From UBA2040 sp963977135 (GTDB lineage: Bacteria; Bacteroidota; Bacteroidia; Flavobacteriales_D; Crocinitomicaceae), in contig CAXBNN010000001.1 in assembly GCA_963977135.1 (NCBI GenBank), positions 124,001 through 188,000 on the forward strand: a DNA stretch of 64,000 nucleotides, read 5' to 3'. The translations under genes were made by a program, and so were the position numbers. Below are positions 17,688 to 25,958 of this stretch, one piece after another. Within the stretch, counting starts at the first letter, position 1, and each line of letters begins with the position of its first letter. The notes under the pieces are model-generated. The model saw nothing but the letters and a program-made list of their open reading frames with translations, did not search any database and was not told the DNA's origin.

Positions 17688-18317
17688 TTATTTCCTAGCC
17701 AACAAAATACTATGCTTCTCCACCACATCTTCGCCTCTCGGAAAATCAACAAACAAAACAGAAACATCCTTCAACCCACAAGCCAAAAGTTCCTTCTTCA
17801 ATTCATTTAGTTTGTAATAGTTAAAGAAAACCCTATCGCCAGTATTATTAGTTTTAAAATTGGAATCTTTTGGATCTCCTTCAACAAAACTGATGTAGAG
17901 TATTCCTTTGGAATTTAATTTATTGGCGCAATCTGAAAGAAACTTTGGAAGATCTTTTGAAGTGATATAGGGCAAACAAAATCCGCAGACGATGGCATCA
18001 AATCTATCTTTTAGAACACCTAAATTTCTACTATCCAACAATGCAAAACGTGCGTTTGGTATATTTTTCTTGGCCAATTCAACCATTTTCGGCGCAATGT
18101 CGGTTCCAAAATAATCCAAATATGGACGTTTTGTTAAAAGATATTTGGCAATGTTTCCCGGACCACAACCAATTTCTAGAACTTTCGCATTTTGCTTTGG
18201 AATTGTGGCTAAAATGGCATCGTAAGTCTCGTTGTACAAATCCAAATGCATGAACTTTTCCTCGTATAGCGAAGCCATTTTGTTCCAGGTTTTGGCTGTT
18301 TCTTGGTAGTTGTCCAT
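17688..18317 (-). CDS. class I SAM-dependent methyltransferase, 209 aa
   Basis: The SAM-binding motif I, VLEIGCGPGNIAKYL, lies near residues 45-59. Motif II appears as YFGTDIAPKM near 70-79, and the post-motif DAIVCGFCLPYI near 108. The size and arrangement fit methyltransferase domain 25/11 proteins that modify small molecules. The substrate cannot be deduced, and the neighbours are unrelated lipoproteins. Confidence 0.88.
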   Translation of the reverse strand: MDNYQETAKTWNKMASLYEEKFMHLDLYNETYDAILATIPKQNAKVLEIGCGPGNIAKYLLTKRPYLDYFGTDIAPKMVELAKKNIPNARFALLDSRNLGVLKDRFDAIVCGFCLPYITSKDLPKFLSDCANKLNSKGILYISFVEGDPKDSNFKTNNTGDRVFFNYYKLNELKKELLACGLKDVSVLFVDFPRGEDVVEKHSILLARK

Positions 18318-18343
18318 GAATTAAGGTGTTTTCTAATTTTCTT

Positions 18344-18724
18344 TTATTTTTTCTTCAAACCAGAATAAACGGTTGAAAAATTACTAGCCTGTGAACTGCT
18401 ACCCTCGCTAATATATACACTATCCTTTTTAAACTGAACATGAAAATACTTTTGGAAGGAGCCTTCTTCATATTTATTTTCATTCCACAAGAGATCGACG
18501 GGGATAATTTGTCCAAGAATTACTATGTTTTTATCTTCTTGAGTTATAGACAAATCTTCAAAGTAAGTGGTGTCAGTATTGTATTGCCCCATAAGGTAAT
18601 ATTTGCCGTGCACAGTACATGAGTATCTTCCAGCAAGTTTTTTTGCATGCTGTTTGTCACAGCCAATGGAAATTAGCAATATTACTATAAGAGAAATGAA
18701 CAGTTTAAGTAAGTTCTTGGCCAT
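18344..18724 (-). CDS. small lipoprotein of unknown function, 126 aa
   Basis: The N-terminal hydrophobic segment ends in LISIGC (cysteine near residue 22), a lipobox. The mature part looks beta-rich, with a pattern suggestive of a lipocalin-like or META-like barrel (YSCTVHGKYYLMG, DLSITQEDKNIVILG). No family can be named. The gene lies 26 bases upstream of the methyltransferase start on the same strand. Confidence 0.7.
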   Translation of the reverse strand: MAKNLLKLFISLIVILLISIGCDKQHAKKLAGRYSCTVHGKYYLMGQYNTDTTYFEDLSITQEDKNIVILGQIIPVDLLWNENKYEEGSFQKYFHVQFKKDSVYISEGSSSQASNFSTVYSGLKKK

Positions 18725-18815
18725 GTATTTGAGTTTTTAACTCACAAAAAATCAACATTTTCTGTACACTCAAATTTATAAATCTTTGTGGAGAATAAAA
18801 AAGAAATTATATCAT

Positions 18816-18905
18816 TTATCCCCCAAGCTTTTCACGCATTTTCAAATTGGTTTCAAAACCAGCTTTCGTATTCGCGAGAATATCAGCGAATAAACTCACT
18901 TTTTC
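18816..18905 (-). pseudogene. remnant of the 3' end of a second psd gene
   Basis: Read on the minus strand, these 90 bases encode KVSLFADILANTKAGFET and then NLKMREKLGG and a stop. They align codon for codon, with no gaps, to the last 28 residues and stop of the intact psd at 20357-21238 (KVTLSADILANTKAGFET and then YMKMGETIGE). No open frame continues upstream, and the permease gene begins shortly after. The piece is a leftover of a diverged psd copy or of a rearrangement at this locus. Confidence 0.8.
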
Positions 18906-18977
18906 TTATTGTAAAAAAATGAGTCCATTTAATAATTTACATTAAACAATCCCTTAACTTAGAGAGATCCTGAAGAT

Positions 18978-20207
18978 ATGAATGAAGAAAAGGAAATAAT
19001 AGGGCTAAAGAAACAACTCGGAACGGTTCAAATTCTGTTATACGGTGTTGGAACTATGTTGGGAGCGGGTATTTATGTACTTGTGGGAAAAGTAGCAGGT
19101 TATGCAGGAATGCTGGCGCCTCTTTCCTTCCTTATTGCAGGAGTTTTAGCTGGATTGACAGCTTATTCTTATTCCCTTCTTTCACCTAGGTTTCCGAAAA
19201 GCGGTGGGGAAATTGTCTATGTCAAAAATGCGTTTAATTCAAAAAGATTATCCTCCATGGTAGGATGGGGAGTGATTTTTACTGGATTCATATCAGCAGC
19301 TGCGATTATTAAAGGCTTCGTCGGGTACTTAGATATTTTTGTTGATTTGCCTGACCCATTAGTCATTATAGTAAGTATGACGCTTCTTTGTTTACTGGCC
19401 ATATGGGGAATAGGAGAATCGTTAAATGTGATAGGATTTATAACGTTAATTGAAGTTGGAGGTCTTCTATTTGTCATATTTGTAGCTGATGTTGATTTAG
19501 AGAAGTTTACATCGCATTTTACTCAAATGTTTGTAAAGGTTCCTGGTTATGATGTTTTCGCAGTATTTCAAGGTGCTTTCTTGGCATTTTACGCTTTCGT
19601 TGGCTTTGAGGATTTGGCAAATGTTGCTGAAGAGGCTAAAAACCCTAAAAAGAGCATGCCTATAGCCATTATGGGCAGTTTATTTATCTCATTGTTTCTA
19701 TATGTGGCTATTGCTGTAGTGGCTGTGCTTGCTTTGCCTTTGGATCAACTTTCTGCCACTGATGCACCAATGGCGGATATACTGATTAAAAAAGGGCAAA
19801 ATTATGCATATGTCATAAGTCTTATTAGTTTGATTGCTGTGTTAAATGGAGTTTTGGCCCAAGTCATTATGGGGTCAAGAGTTCTTTATGGGTTAGCAGG
19901 TCAAAACAGTGCGCCGAAATCTTTTCTTAAACTGCACAAGAAGTATCGTACGCCATTACTTTCTACTATCGTTATTTCAATTGGAATAGTTGTTCTCGCT
20001 ATTTTCGTGCCGATCGTTAAACTTGCTAACACTACAAGTTACGTTATCATTAGTGTTTTCGTACTTGTAAATCTTTCCCAAACTAAACTAGCTTTTGATG
20101 ATTTTGGCTATAAAAAATGTTGGTGGAACCGGAAGTTTTTCATCCCATTGATTGGTGCTCTGCTCTGTATAATTTTTCTGATTTTTAAGATAATAGCTAT
20201 GGTCTAA
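18978..20207 (+). CDS. APC family amino acid permease
   Basis: The 409 aa form about 11-12 membrane segments. The first helix contains the APC signature GVGTMLGAGIYVLVG, and the segment AFYAFVGFEDLANVAEEAKN (residues near 205-224) is the conserved helix 6 to loop region. It probably imports an amino acid by cotransport, but the substrate is not readable. The gene lies on the opposite strand from its neighbours, between a psd remnant and the intact psd. This suggests the locus was rearranged when it arrived. Confidence 0.9.
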   Translation: MNEEKEIIGLKKQLGTVQILLYGVGTMLGAGIYVLVGKVAGYAGMLAPLSFLIAGVLAGLTAYSYSLLSPRFPKSGGEIVYVKNAFNSKRLSSMVGWGVIFTGFISAAAIIKGFVGYLDIFVDLPDPLVIIVSMTLLCLLAIWGIGESLNVIGFITLIEVGGLLFVIFVADVDLEKFTSHFTQMFVKVPGYDVFAVFQGAFLAFYAFVGFEDLANVAEEAKNPKKSMPIAIMGSLFISLFLYVAIAVVAVLALPLDQLSATDAPMADILIKKGQNYAYVISLISLIAVLNGVLAQVIMGSRVLYGLAGQNSAPKSFLKLHKKYRTPLLSTIVISIGIVVLAIFVPIVKLANTTSYVIISVFVLVNLSQTKLAFDDFGYKKCWWNRKFFIPLIGALLCIIFLIFKIIAMV

Positions 20208-20356
20208 TTTGCACAATTATATCCATTGAACGGTTGTTAAACTAAAATTTTAATTTTAAAATGAAATAGAAAATTTTAAGGTTTTCTGCTTCATTAATTG
20301 ACACCATTGGCATGCGAATAACCATCAATCAAAAATTAAGAACTTTGAGATTAGTT

Positions 20357-21238
20357 TTATTCGCCTATCGTTTCACCCATCTTCATATAGGTCTCAAAGC
20401 CAGCTTTCGTATTCGCTAGAATATCAGCAGATAAAGTCACTTTTCCTTTTTCAATAAGCAAAACCGTAGTAGAACCCCCAAAAGCAAAGTGACCTTTTTC
20501 GTCGCCTTTATTTACAAGACTATTGGGATTGTACGTGTTTATTATGCTTCCAGTCAAAGTCGCACCAACATCCGCAATAAGAACGGAACCAAAATCTTCG
20601 GTTTCTTGTATGCAATAAGCTCGTTGGTTTTCCAAAAATATTTGCAAGTTTTTGCGCAAGGCGAGCGGAGAAACAGAATAGTAGGAACCCTTGATGACTT
20701 TATCCGAACCAACTTTTCCTGTTGCTGGAAAATGATAACGGTGATAATCAACAGGTGCTAAACGAACAATTACCATTGAACCACCTTCGTATTTTTTTGC
20801 TAGATTTTCGTCTTGCAAGAAGGTTTTTAGGTCAAATTCTGAACCTTTAATGAAGAATTTCTGAACGTCGGAACTTTCTTGAAAAGCCAATACACGTCCG
20901 TCTGCTGGAGAAACTAGTCCTTCGCCTATTGGTCGATATTCTGGCTTAATTTTCCGGTAAAAGAAATCGTTGAAACTCGACCATCCATTTTCTGGAATGA
21001 TATAATGCGACATGTCCATTTCATATTGCTCAATAAAAGGCTGAACCTTTGATACCGACAATTTAGACGACATGTATTTCCCAAATGCAGCCGAGAAAAA
21101 TTTACGTTTCACCAAGAGCCACAAGCCTAGTTTTCCAAATGGTCCGCCGTAAAGAAAATTCAAAAATCCCGCACCAGGTGTAGCTTCTGTCAATTCGTTT
21201 CCTTGACGGTCACGAAATTTTATTGGAGAATTCGCCAT
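20357..21238 (-). CDS. psd: phosphatidylserine decarboxylase
   Basis: The enzyme makes phosphatidylethanolamine from phosphatidylserine at the inner membrane. The 293 aa proenzyme has the autocleavage motif GGST (near residue 254, in FAFGGSTTVLL) whose serine becomes the pyruvoyl group. It also has the SPADGRVLAF segment and the PVDYHRYHFPATG motif with conserved histidines. Its start codon directly follows the stop of the ACMSD-type gene, so both form one transcript. A degenerate copy of its 3' end lies 1.5 kb downstream. Confidence 0.96.
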   Translation of the reverse strand: MANSPIKFRDRQGNELTEATPGAGFLNFLYGGPFGKLGLWLLVKRKFFSAAFGKYMSSKLSVSKVQPFIEQYEMDMSHYIIPENGWSSFNDFFYRKIKPEYRPIGEGLVSPADGRVLAFQESSDVQKFFIKGSEFDLKTFLQDENLAKKYEGGSMVIVRLAPVDYHRYHFPATGKVGSDKVIKGSYYSVSPLALRKNLQIFLENQRAYCIQETEDFGSVLIADVGATLTGSIINTYNPNSLVNKGDEKGHFAFGGSTTVLLIEKGKVTLSADILANTKAGFETYMKMGETIGE

Positions 21239-22246
21239 TTACAAGAATAATTTTTCGTCCAAATTCAACCATTCCAAAGTAGAGTGACTGAAAATATTTT
21301 GTTGAACTTCTTTGGATAAATCGCTGTCTTCGATGAATTTACCGATCTCCAAATCGCCAAGCGGGAAAGGATAATCGGAACCCAAACAAACACGTTTGCT
21401 GCCTTGCATGTTCAAAATGTATTTCAAAGCGTCAATGTCATGCGTGATACAATCGACCCAAAATTTACCGACGTATTCTCTAGGATTAATTGCATTGTCT
21501 ATTGCCACCAAATCCGGTCGACAATTGAAACCGTGTTCTACTCGGCCTAAAGTTGGCAAGAAAGAACCACCAGCGTGAGAGAAACAAATTCTCAAATTCG
21601 GTAAGCGTTCCAGAACACCTCCAAAAATCAAAGAACAAGCCGCTCTTGATGTCTCAGCTGGCATTCCAACCAACCAAGGCAACCAATATTTTTTCATGGA
21701 ATCAAAGCCCATCATTTGCCATGGGTGAATCATAACAGCCATTCCCAAACGTTCACATGCTTCGAAAATCGGAAAGAATTCGTCTTCGGATAAGTTTTTA
21801 TCATTGATATTGGAACCAATTTGAATTCCAACCAAACCGATAGATTTGGCTCGTTCCAATTCCTTAATTGCTGCTTCCGTATCTTGCATAGGAATGGTCG
21901 CCAAACCAATGTAGTTTTTTGGATAACGAACCACCAAGTCAGCTATATGATCATTCAAATATTTCGATAATTCAACACAATCACTAACCTTCGCCCAATA
22001 CGAGAACATAACTGGTATCGTACAAACAACCTGAACTTGTGTATTGAATTTCTCGTAATCTGTAATGCGAATATCTTCGTCCCAGCAGTTTTCTTCAATC
22101 CGGCGAAAAAACTTCCCACCTTGCATCATATCTGCCGTTCCGTTGTCGTTGTGCTCCAAGAATATAAAATCCCCATATCCAAATTTCTCAGTCCAATTCG
22201 GTAAGTTCTTTGGAATAATATGGGTGTGCATGTCGATTTTAAGCAT
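21239..22246 (-). CDS. amidohydrolase family protein, ACMSD type
   Basis: The 335 aa match 2-amino-3-carboxymuconate-6-semialdehyde decarboxylase, a zinc enzyme of tryptophan breakdown through kynurenine. The metal ligands appear as MHTH near the N-terminus, MIHPWQ (near 170), FSHAGG (near 224) and GSDYPFP (near 291). No other kynurenine gene is in the window. It sits upstream of psd with zero spacing between stop and start. Other decarboxylases of the same superfamily cannot be fully excluded. Confidence 0.88.
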   Translation of the reverse strand: MLKIDMHTHIIPKNLPNWTEKFGYGDFIFLEHNDNGTADMMQGGKFFRRIEENCWDEDIRITDYEKFNTQVQVVCTIPVMFSYWAKVSDCVELSKYLNDHIADLVVRYPKNYIGLATIPMQDTEAAIKELERAKSIGLVGIQIGSNINDKNLSEDEFFPIFEACERLGMAVMIHPWQMMGFDSMKKYWLPWLVGMPAETSRAACSLIFGGVLERLPNLRICFSHAGGSFLPTLGRVEHGFNCRPDLVAIDNAINPREYVGKFWVDCITHDIDALKYILNMQGSKRVCLGSDYPFPLGDLEIGKFIEDSDLSKEVQQNIFSHSTLEWLNLDEKLFL

Positions 22247-22291
22247 TCTTCTTAGTTTTTGATGCGAAGATAAGTAATCTCAATCATTCCG

Positions 22292-22358
22292 CCTTCGACT
22301 CCGTTCAGTCGGCGAAAAAATATCTCAGAAATAAAAGATGACTGAGCGGAGTCGAAGG
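22292..22358. repeat. CTTCGACTCCG-type inverted repeat upstream of hisS
   Basis: Two 19-bp arms (22292-22310 and 22340-22358) are reverse complements with one mismatch. The core CTTCGACTCCG(C/T)TCAG recurs at 30206, 30260 and 50938. It lies between the divergent ACMSD-type and hisS genes. Confidence 0.8.
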
Positions 22359-22394
22359 CATCGACACTATTCTCTGTTCTCAATCAAAGATTAT

Positions 22395-22402
22395 TATCTT
22401 TG
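22395..22402 (+). promoter_or_regulatory. predicted -7 box of hisS, TATCTTTG
   Basis: This is an exact TAnnTTTG match 16 bases before the hisS ATG and shortly after the inverted repeat. The leader should be only about ten bases long. Confidence 0.5.
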
Positions 22403-22418
22403 CTGAAAATAAATTTAA

Positions 22419-23789
22419 ATGGCGCAAAAACCATCCATTCCTAAGGGAACGAGAGATTTTTTACCAGCAGAAGTAGAAAGAAGAAATTATCTTTTTGAAA
22501 CGATAAAAAAAGTATTCAAAAAGTACGGATTTGGTCCGATAGAAACGCCTAGTTTTGAGTTGTCTTCCACTTTGATGGGGAAATACGGTGAAGAAGGCGA
22601 TCGTTTGATTTTCAGAATATTGAACTCAGGCGATAAAATGCTGAAAGCAGATACTGAAGCTTTGGCAGCGAAAAATTTACCGCGATTTGCAAATTCATTG
22701 GCGGAAAAAGCTTTGCGTTATGACTTAACCGTTCCTTTCGCGCGTTTTGTAGTTCAGCATCAAAATGACTTAACTTTTCCATTCAAGCGTTACCAAATTC
22801 AACCCGTTTGGCGCGCAGATAGACCGCAACATGGTCGTTACCAAGAATTTTTTCAGTGTGATGCAGATGTCGTAGGAAGCGATTCTTTATTGCACGAAGT
22901 AGATTTTATTTTCATTTTTGATGAGGTTCTTTCGGCTTTGAAAATTCCAGATTTTACGGTTAAAATCAACAATAGAAAGATATTGAGTGGTATTGCTGAG
23001 ATCAGTGGTGAAGCGGATAAAATCATTGATATCACGGTTGCCATTGATAAATTGGACAAAGTTGGTGAGGAAGGCGTAATAAAAGAATTGACAGAAAAAG
23101 GTGTTTCGGCAAAAGCGATAGAAATTATCAAACCATTGTTTACTTTGAAAGGAAGTAATCGTGAGTGCATGCAAACAATGAAAGTCATGTTAGCATCTAG
23201 CGAAGTTGGTTTGACAGGAATCGAAGAATTGACTTATGTTCTTGATAAAGTTGATTTACTAGGGCTTTCTGAAGCGAAATTGGAATTTGACGTTACGCTT
23301 GCTCGTGGCTTGAATTACTACACAGGAGCAATTTTCGAAGTAGCAGCAAACGGAATAAAAATGGGAAGCATATGTGGTGGTGGTCGTTACGATGACTTAA
23401 CTGGACTTTTCGGAATGAAAGGAATGTCTGGAGTTGGTATATCTTTCGGTGCTGACAGAATTTATGATGTATTGAATGAATTGGACTTGTTTCCGAAAGA
23501 TTTGGGTCAAATTGTAGAAGTTCTTTTTGTAAATTTTGGCGAATCCGAGCAAGATTTTTGCCTTCCTTTGTTGAAGGAGTTGCGTAAGCGAAATGTAGCT
23601 TGCGAAATGTACCCAAGTTCTGTGAAACTGCAGAAACAAATGAAGTACGCAAACGACAAGAATATTCCTTTCGTCGCCATTGTTGGTGAAAGTGAATTGG
23701 AATCTGGAAATATAGTTTTGAAGAATATGGAAACTGGCGAACAAGTAACACTTTCCAAAAATGAATTATTGGCAAAATGGCAGAAATAA
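22419..23789 (+). CDS. hisS: histidyl-tRNA synthetase
   Basis: This class II synthetase attaches histidine to its tRNA. The 456 aa begin with PKGTRDFLP. They contain the class II motif region and the two histidine-specific motifs, here ARGLNYYTGAIFEV (near residue 296) and SICGGGRYDDL (near 319). The C-terminal anticodon-binding domain spans about 365-456. The last 13 bases overlap the start of hutH, so synthetase and histidine-degrading enzyme are translated from the same message. Confidence 0.97.
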   Translation: MAQKPSIPKGTRDFLPAEVERRNYLFETIKKVFKKYGFGPIETPSFELSSTLMGKYGEEGDRLIFRILNSGDKMLKADTEALAAKNLPRFANSLAEKALRYDLTVPFARFVVQHQNDLTFPFKRYQIQPVWRADRPQHGRYQEFFQCDADVVGSDSLLHEVDFIFIFDEVLSALKIPDFTVKINNRKILSGIAEISGEADKIIDITVAIDKLDKVGEEGVIKELTEKGVSAKAIEIIKPLFTLKGSNRECMQTMKVMLASSEVGLTGIEELTYVLDKVDLLGLSEAKLEFDVTLARGLNYYTGAIFEVAANGIKMGSICGGGRYDDLTGLFGMKGMSGVGISFGADRIYDVLNELDLFPKDLGQIVEVLFVNFGESEQDFCLPLLKELRKRNVACEMYPSSVKLQKQMKYANDKNIPFVAIVGESELESGNIVLKNMETGEQVTLSKNELLAKWQK

Positions 23790-25267
23790 CAGTATTTGAA
23801 ATCACAGATCAGTGGTTGACGCTTGAGCAAATTGAAGAGATTCTTGCTAAAGGATATCAATTAAAACTAAGCAAAAAGTCTATTGCTGCCATCGAGAAAT
23901 GTCGCAAGTATTTGGACGATAAAATGAAATCTGGAAAGGATTTAATTTACGGTATCAATACAGGATTCGGCTCACTTTGCAACACGGCTATTTCCAAAGA
24001 AGATTTATCGACTTTACAAAGCAACTTGGTTCGTTCGCACGCATGTGGAATGGGCGAGGAGGCGCCAAAAGAAATTGTAGAAAGAATTTTGTTGTTGAAG
24101 ATTTTAGGCCTTTCCAAAGGTCATTCAGGAGTTCAATTGGCGACCATTGAGCGATTGATATTCTTCTTTAACAACAAAATATTTCCAGTTATTTATACAC
24201 AAGGAAGTTTAGGTGCTTCTGGTGATTTAGCTCCTTTGGCTCACATGAGCATGCCTTTGATAGGTGAGGGAGAAGTTTGGGTTGGCGATAAAAGAATGAG
24301 TGGCGCAAAAATGTGCAAGGAATTCAATTTAAAGCCTATCGTTTTGCAATCGAAAGAAGGTTTGGCTTTGTTGAATGGAACACAGTTCATGAGTGCTTAT
24401 GCAAGTTATAGCGTTGCACATGCCCAGAAATTGTGGTATCAGTTTAACTTGGTTGCTGGCATGTCGCTTGATGCATATGATGGAAGAATCAATCCTTTTC
24501 AGTCAAATGTAAATGATATTCGTCAACAAGAAGGACAGAAAGCAGTGGCAATATTCTTCCAAAACATGATGAAGGACAGCCAAATCATCAATCAGAAGAA
24601 AGCACACGTCCAAGACCCATATTCATTCAGATGCATACCACAAGTTCATGGAGCAAGCAAAGATTCAATCGATCATTGTGCGAAAATTGTGGAGAGAGAA
24701 GTGAATGCTGTTACGGATAATCCTACCATTTTCCCAGATTCAGACGATATCGTTTCAGCTGGAAATTTCCATGGACAACCTCTAGCACTAATTTTGGATT
24801 TCCTGGCTATTGCAATGGCAGAAATGGGAAGTATATCCGAACGAAGGATTTATAAATTAATTGGTGGAACGAGAGGTTTACCAGCATTTTTGGTCGCTGA
24901 TCCTGGATTAAATTCAGGTTTCATGATTCCTCAATACACTGCCGCTTCTATCGTTTCGCAAAATAAACAGTTGTGCACGCCAGCCTCTGTTGATACTATT
25001 GATTCTAGTAATGGACAAGAAGATCACGTGAGTATGGGCGCAAATGCCGCGACGAAATTGTACCGAGTAATTCAAAACTGTTATTCAATTCAAGGAATAG
25101 AGTTGTTGAATGCGGCTCAGGCGTTAGATTTTCGAAGACCACTTTTCTCAAGTAACACGGTTGAATCTTTGCATAAAAAATTCAGGGCCAAAGTAACGTT
25201 TATGAGCACAGACGAGTATCTTCACGAAAAAATGGCTGCTAGTTGCGAATTTGTAAAAACACTTTAA
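23777..25267 (+). CDS. hutH: histidine ammonia-lyase
   Basis: HutH removes ammonia from histidine to give urocanate, the first step of histidine breakdown. The 496 aa carry the self-forming MIO cofactor triad Ala147-Ser148-Gly149 within GSLGASGDLAPLAHM, and the YGINTGFG segment near residue 55. The sequence is intact. The start overlaps the hisS stop by 13 bases. HutU, HutI and HutG are not in the window, so the pathway genes are scattered or absent. A tyrosine-type lyase of the same family is less likely but possible. Confidence 0.92.
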   Translation: MAEITVFEITDQWLTLEQIEEILAKGYQLKLSKKSIAAIEKCRKYLDDKMKSGKDLIYGINTGFGSLCNTAISKEDLSTLQSNLVRSHACGMGEEAPKEIVERILLLKILGLSKGHSGVQLATIERLIFFFNNKIFPVIYTQGSLGASGDLAPLAHMSMPLIGEGEVWVGDKRMSGAKMCKEFNLKPIVLQSKEGLALLNGTQFMSAYASYSVAHAQKLWYQFNLVAGMSLDAYDGRINPFQSNVNDIRQQEGQKAVAIFFQNMMKDSQIINQKKAHVQDPYSFRCIPQVHGASKDSIDHCAKIVEREVNAVTDNPTIFPDSDDIVSAGNFHGQPLALILDFLAIAMAEMGSISERRIYKLIGGTRGLPAFLVADPGLNSGFMIPQYTAASIVSQNKQLCTPASVDTIDSSNGQEDHVSMGANAATKLYRVIQNCYSIQGIELLNAAQALDFRRPLFSSNTVESLHKKFRAKVTFMSTDEYLHEKMAASCEFVKTL

Positions 25268-25286
25268 TAAAGAATTAAAACATAAA

Positions 25287-25787
25287 ATGGAAGATTATAC
25301 GCCAGAACAAAAAGAGAGACCACAAGGATTGTTGGTATTATGTATTCTTAGTTGGGTATTCATAGGTTTTTCTTTAATGACGAATTTACTGACCTTTTTT
25401 CGCGGACCAATTTCCGCAGAAGCAATGGACGATAGAAAGGCAGATATGTTAGGCTTAATCAACGAGGCACAAAACTCAGGAATGGGTTCCTTTGCTGAAA
25501 TGTTTACTCAAATACAACATATGATTGAAGTATACAACGCGAATCATTATTCCTTTTACGGAGTTACACTTTTAATTTTAGGAGTTGGACTTTTAGGAGT
25601 TATTTGGATGTTTTTAGGCAAAAAACAAGGTTTTCATGTCTATATCGGTTATTCCATTTTGAGTGTTGTTCAAATTTACCTTTTCCTTTCTCCAGCCGAA
25701 ATTCCAAGTGCTATTACCATATTTGGAGTAATAATTTCAACACTTTTTATTTTCTTATATTCCAGAAATTTGAGTTGGATGAAGTAA
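25287..25787 (+). CDS. membrane protein of unknown function, 166 aa
   Basis: Four hydrophobic segments are visible (about residues 15-37, 86-108, 113-131 and 140-160). A soluble loop of some 45 residues lies between the first two and includes AMDDRKADMLGLINEA. No family is recognised. It follows hutH by 19 bases and is closed by a terminator, so it probably belongs to the hisS-hutH transcript. Confidence 0.78.
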   Translation: MEDYTPEQKERPQGLLVLCILSWVFIGFSLMTNLLTFFRGPISAEAMDDRKADMLGLINEAQNSGMGSFAEMFTQIQHMIEVYNANHYSFYGVTLLILGVGLLGVIWMFLGKKQGFHVYIGYSILSVVQIYLFLSPAEIPSAITIFGVIISTLFIFLYSRNLSWMK

Positions 25788-25807
25788 GTCATTATTTTAC
25801 AATATTG

Positions 25808-25845
25808 AATCCCTCAATTTCTAATGAAGTTGAGGGATTTTTTTG
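25808..25845 (+). terminator. rho-independent terminator ending the hisS-hutH operon
   Basis: A perfect 10-base stem (25808-25817 with 25830-25839) is followed by a run of T residues. It lies 21 bases after the stop of the membrane protein gene. Confidence 0.88.
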
Positions 25846-25917
25846 TTAAAAAAACAAAAGTCAAGGTCAACTTCCAAAGTCACCAGTGAATGGTCGGAAA
25901 AATCAATAAAAATCACG

Positions 25918-25925
25918 TACCTTTG
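25918..25925 (+). promoter_or_regulatory. predicted -7 box, TACCTTTG, for the ABC-F gene
   Basis: This is an exact TAnnTTTG match behind the preceding terminator and 33 bases before the ABC-F start. Confidence 0.5.
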
Positions 25926-25958
25926 CCCAAAATTTCGAATAAGATAGAATAAGATAGT

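Noticed and set aside
23293..23860. Several long minus-strand frames under hisS and hutH
   Set aside because: They are shadows of strongly conserved genes, lack start signals and have no recognisable protein pattern.
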